DNA from: Polaromonas glacialis
GTDB taxonomy: Bacteria > Pseudomonadota > Gammaproteobacteria > Burkholderiales > Burkholderiaceae_C
Assembly (NCBI RefSeq): GCF_000709345.1
Contig: NZ_KL448323.1
Location: forward strand, 270,884-334,883
Length of the DNA stretch: 64,000 nucleotides
Reading direction: 5' to 3'
Shown here one piece after another: positions 63,827 through 64,000 of this stretch; the stretch's first letter is position 1; each line of letters opens with the position of its first letter. Below the pieces are notes generated by a model. The model saw only the letters and a list, made by a program, of their open reading frames with translations, was not told where the DNA came from and made no database searches. Position numbers and translations under genes: made by a program.

Positions 63827-64000
63827 ATGTCTGCACAAACTTTTCTTCCTCCCACGCCTATTGACCTGCCTTTGCTGCCTTTGCGCGATGTTGTGGTTTT
63901 TCCGCATATGGTGATCCCGCTGTTTGTGGGCCGGCCCAAGAGCATCAAGGCTTTGGAACTGGCCATGGAATCCGAGCGCCGAATCATGCTGGTGGCCCAG
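63827..64000 (+). CDS. lon: Lon protease, N-terminal part cut by the window
   Basis: Fifty-eight codons are present, from ATG 63827. The start [20 protein letters not shown] and [20 protein letters not shown] are typical of the Lon N-terminal substrate-binding domain. Lon is an ATP-dependent protease of damaged proteins. AAGG lies before the ATG. The rest is outside the window. Confidence 0.95.
   Translation, partial: MSAQTFLPPTPIDLPLLPLRDVVVFPHMVIPLFVGRPKSIKALELAMESERRIMLVAQ

Overview
The window is bacterial chromosome, about 64 kb, GC-rich and almost fully coding. Gene content (tig-clpP-clpX-lon, etfBA, tctCBA with tctDE, hpnCDE, many Bug-type binding proteins) and two families of dispersed repeats point to a betaproteobacterium of the Comamonadaceae, probably close to Polaromonas or Rhodoferax. 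No rRNA or other species-level marker is present, so this is inference from gene content.

Layout. 1-6270: the first codons of an acuI-type reductase (minus strand), then a 1999-residue protein combining a transglutaminase-like domain, DUF4011, an SF1 helicase, a Vsr-like nuclease and DUF3320. 6518-14891: a probable sulfite/sulfur-stress block with LysR and YeiH (divergent), then an ECF-sigma cluster (two small secreted proteins, sigma, anti-sigma, Tat beta-propeller, DUF305, sulfite dehydrogenase SorA-like and cytochrome c SorB-like). A good ECF promoter (GGAATA-N16-CGTCTA) lies at its head. 14961-16011: an IS630 element killed by an in-frame stop. 16174-20478: an ExeM-type extracellular nuclease and MltB. 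20521-24520: the moxR-DUF58-tgpA operon. 24550-27699: HDAC-like amidohydrolase, enoyl-CoA hydratase-like protein, MscS channel. 27895-33144: etfBA, acyl-CoA dehydrogenase, nitronate monooxygenase, thioesterase. 33209-37004: acyltransferase 3, an unknown protein, phosphoethanolamine transferase. 37041-39954: frmA and fghA (formaldehyde detoxification), with brnTA and a displaced fghA 3' fragment. 40147-42885: orphan binding protein, glycosyltransferase, hslR, and an hslR-like 3' remnant. 42897-49548: tctE-tctD and tctC-tctB-tctA-tctC2. 49665-52134: hemH, HAD hydrolase, GST. 52199-55485: hpnC-hpnD-hpnE (squalene synthesis). 55616-60005: RND efflux pair. 60113-64000: tRNA-Leu(UAG), tig, clpP, clpX and the start of lon.

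Three things stand out. First, two dispersed repeat families occur not only between genes but inside reading frames (hpnC, the DUF58 gene, the RND adaptor, tctE, probably tctD), where they are translated as extra peptide. Second, fghA and hslR each show the same arrangement: intact gene, then one or two cargo genes (brnTA; a glycosyltransferase), then a diverged copy of the gene's own 3' end, all in one orientation, as if DNA had been inserted at the 3' end of a housekeeping gene. Third, the sulfur-stress block pairs an ECF-controlled sulfite dehydrogenase with a YeiH exporter and proteins of unknown role.
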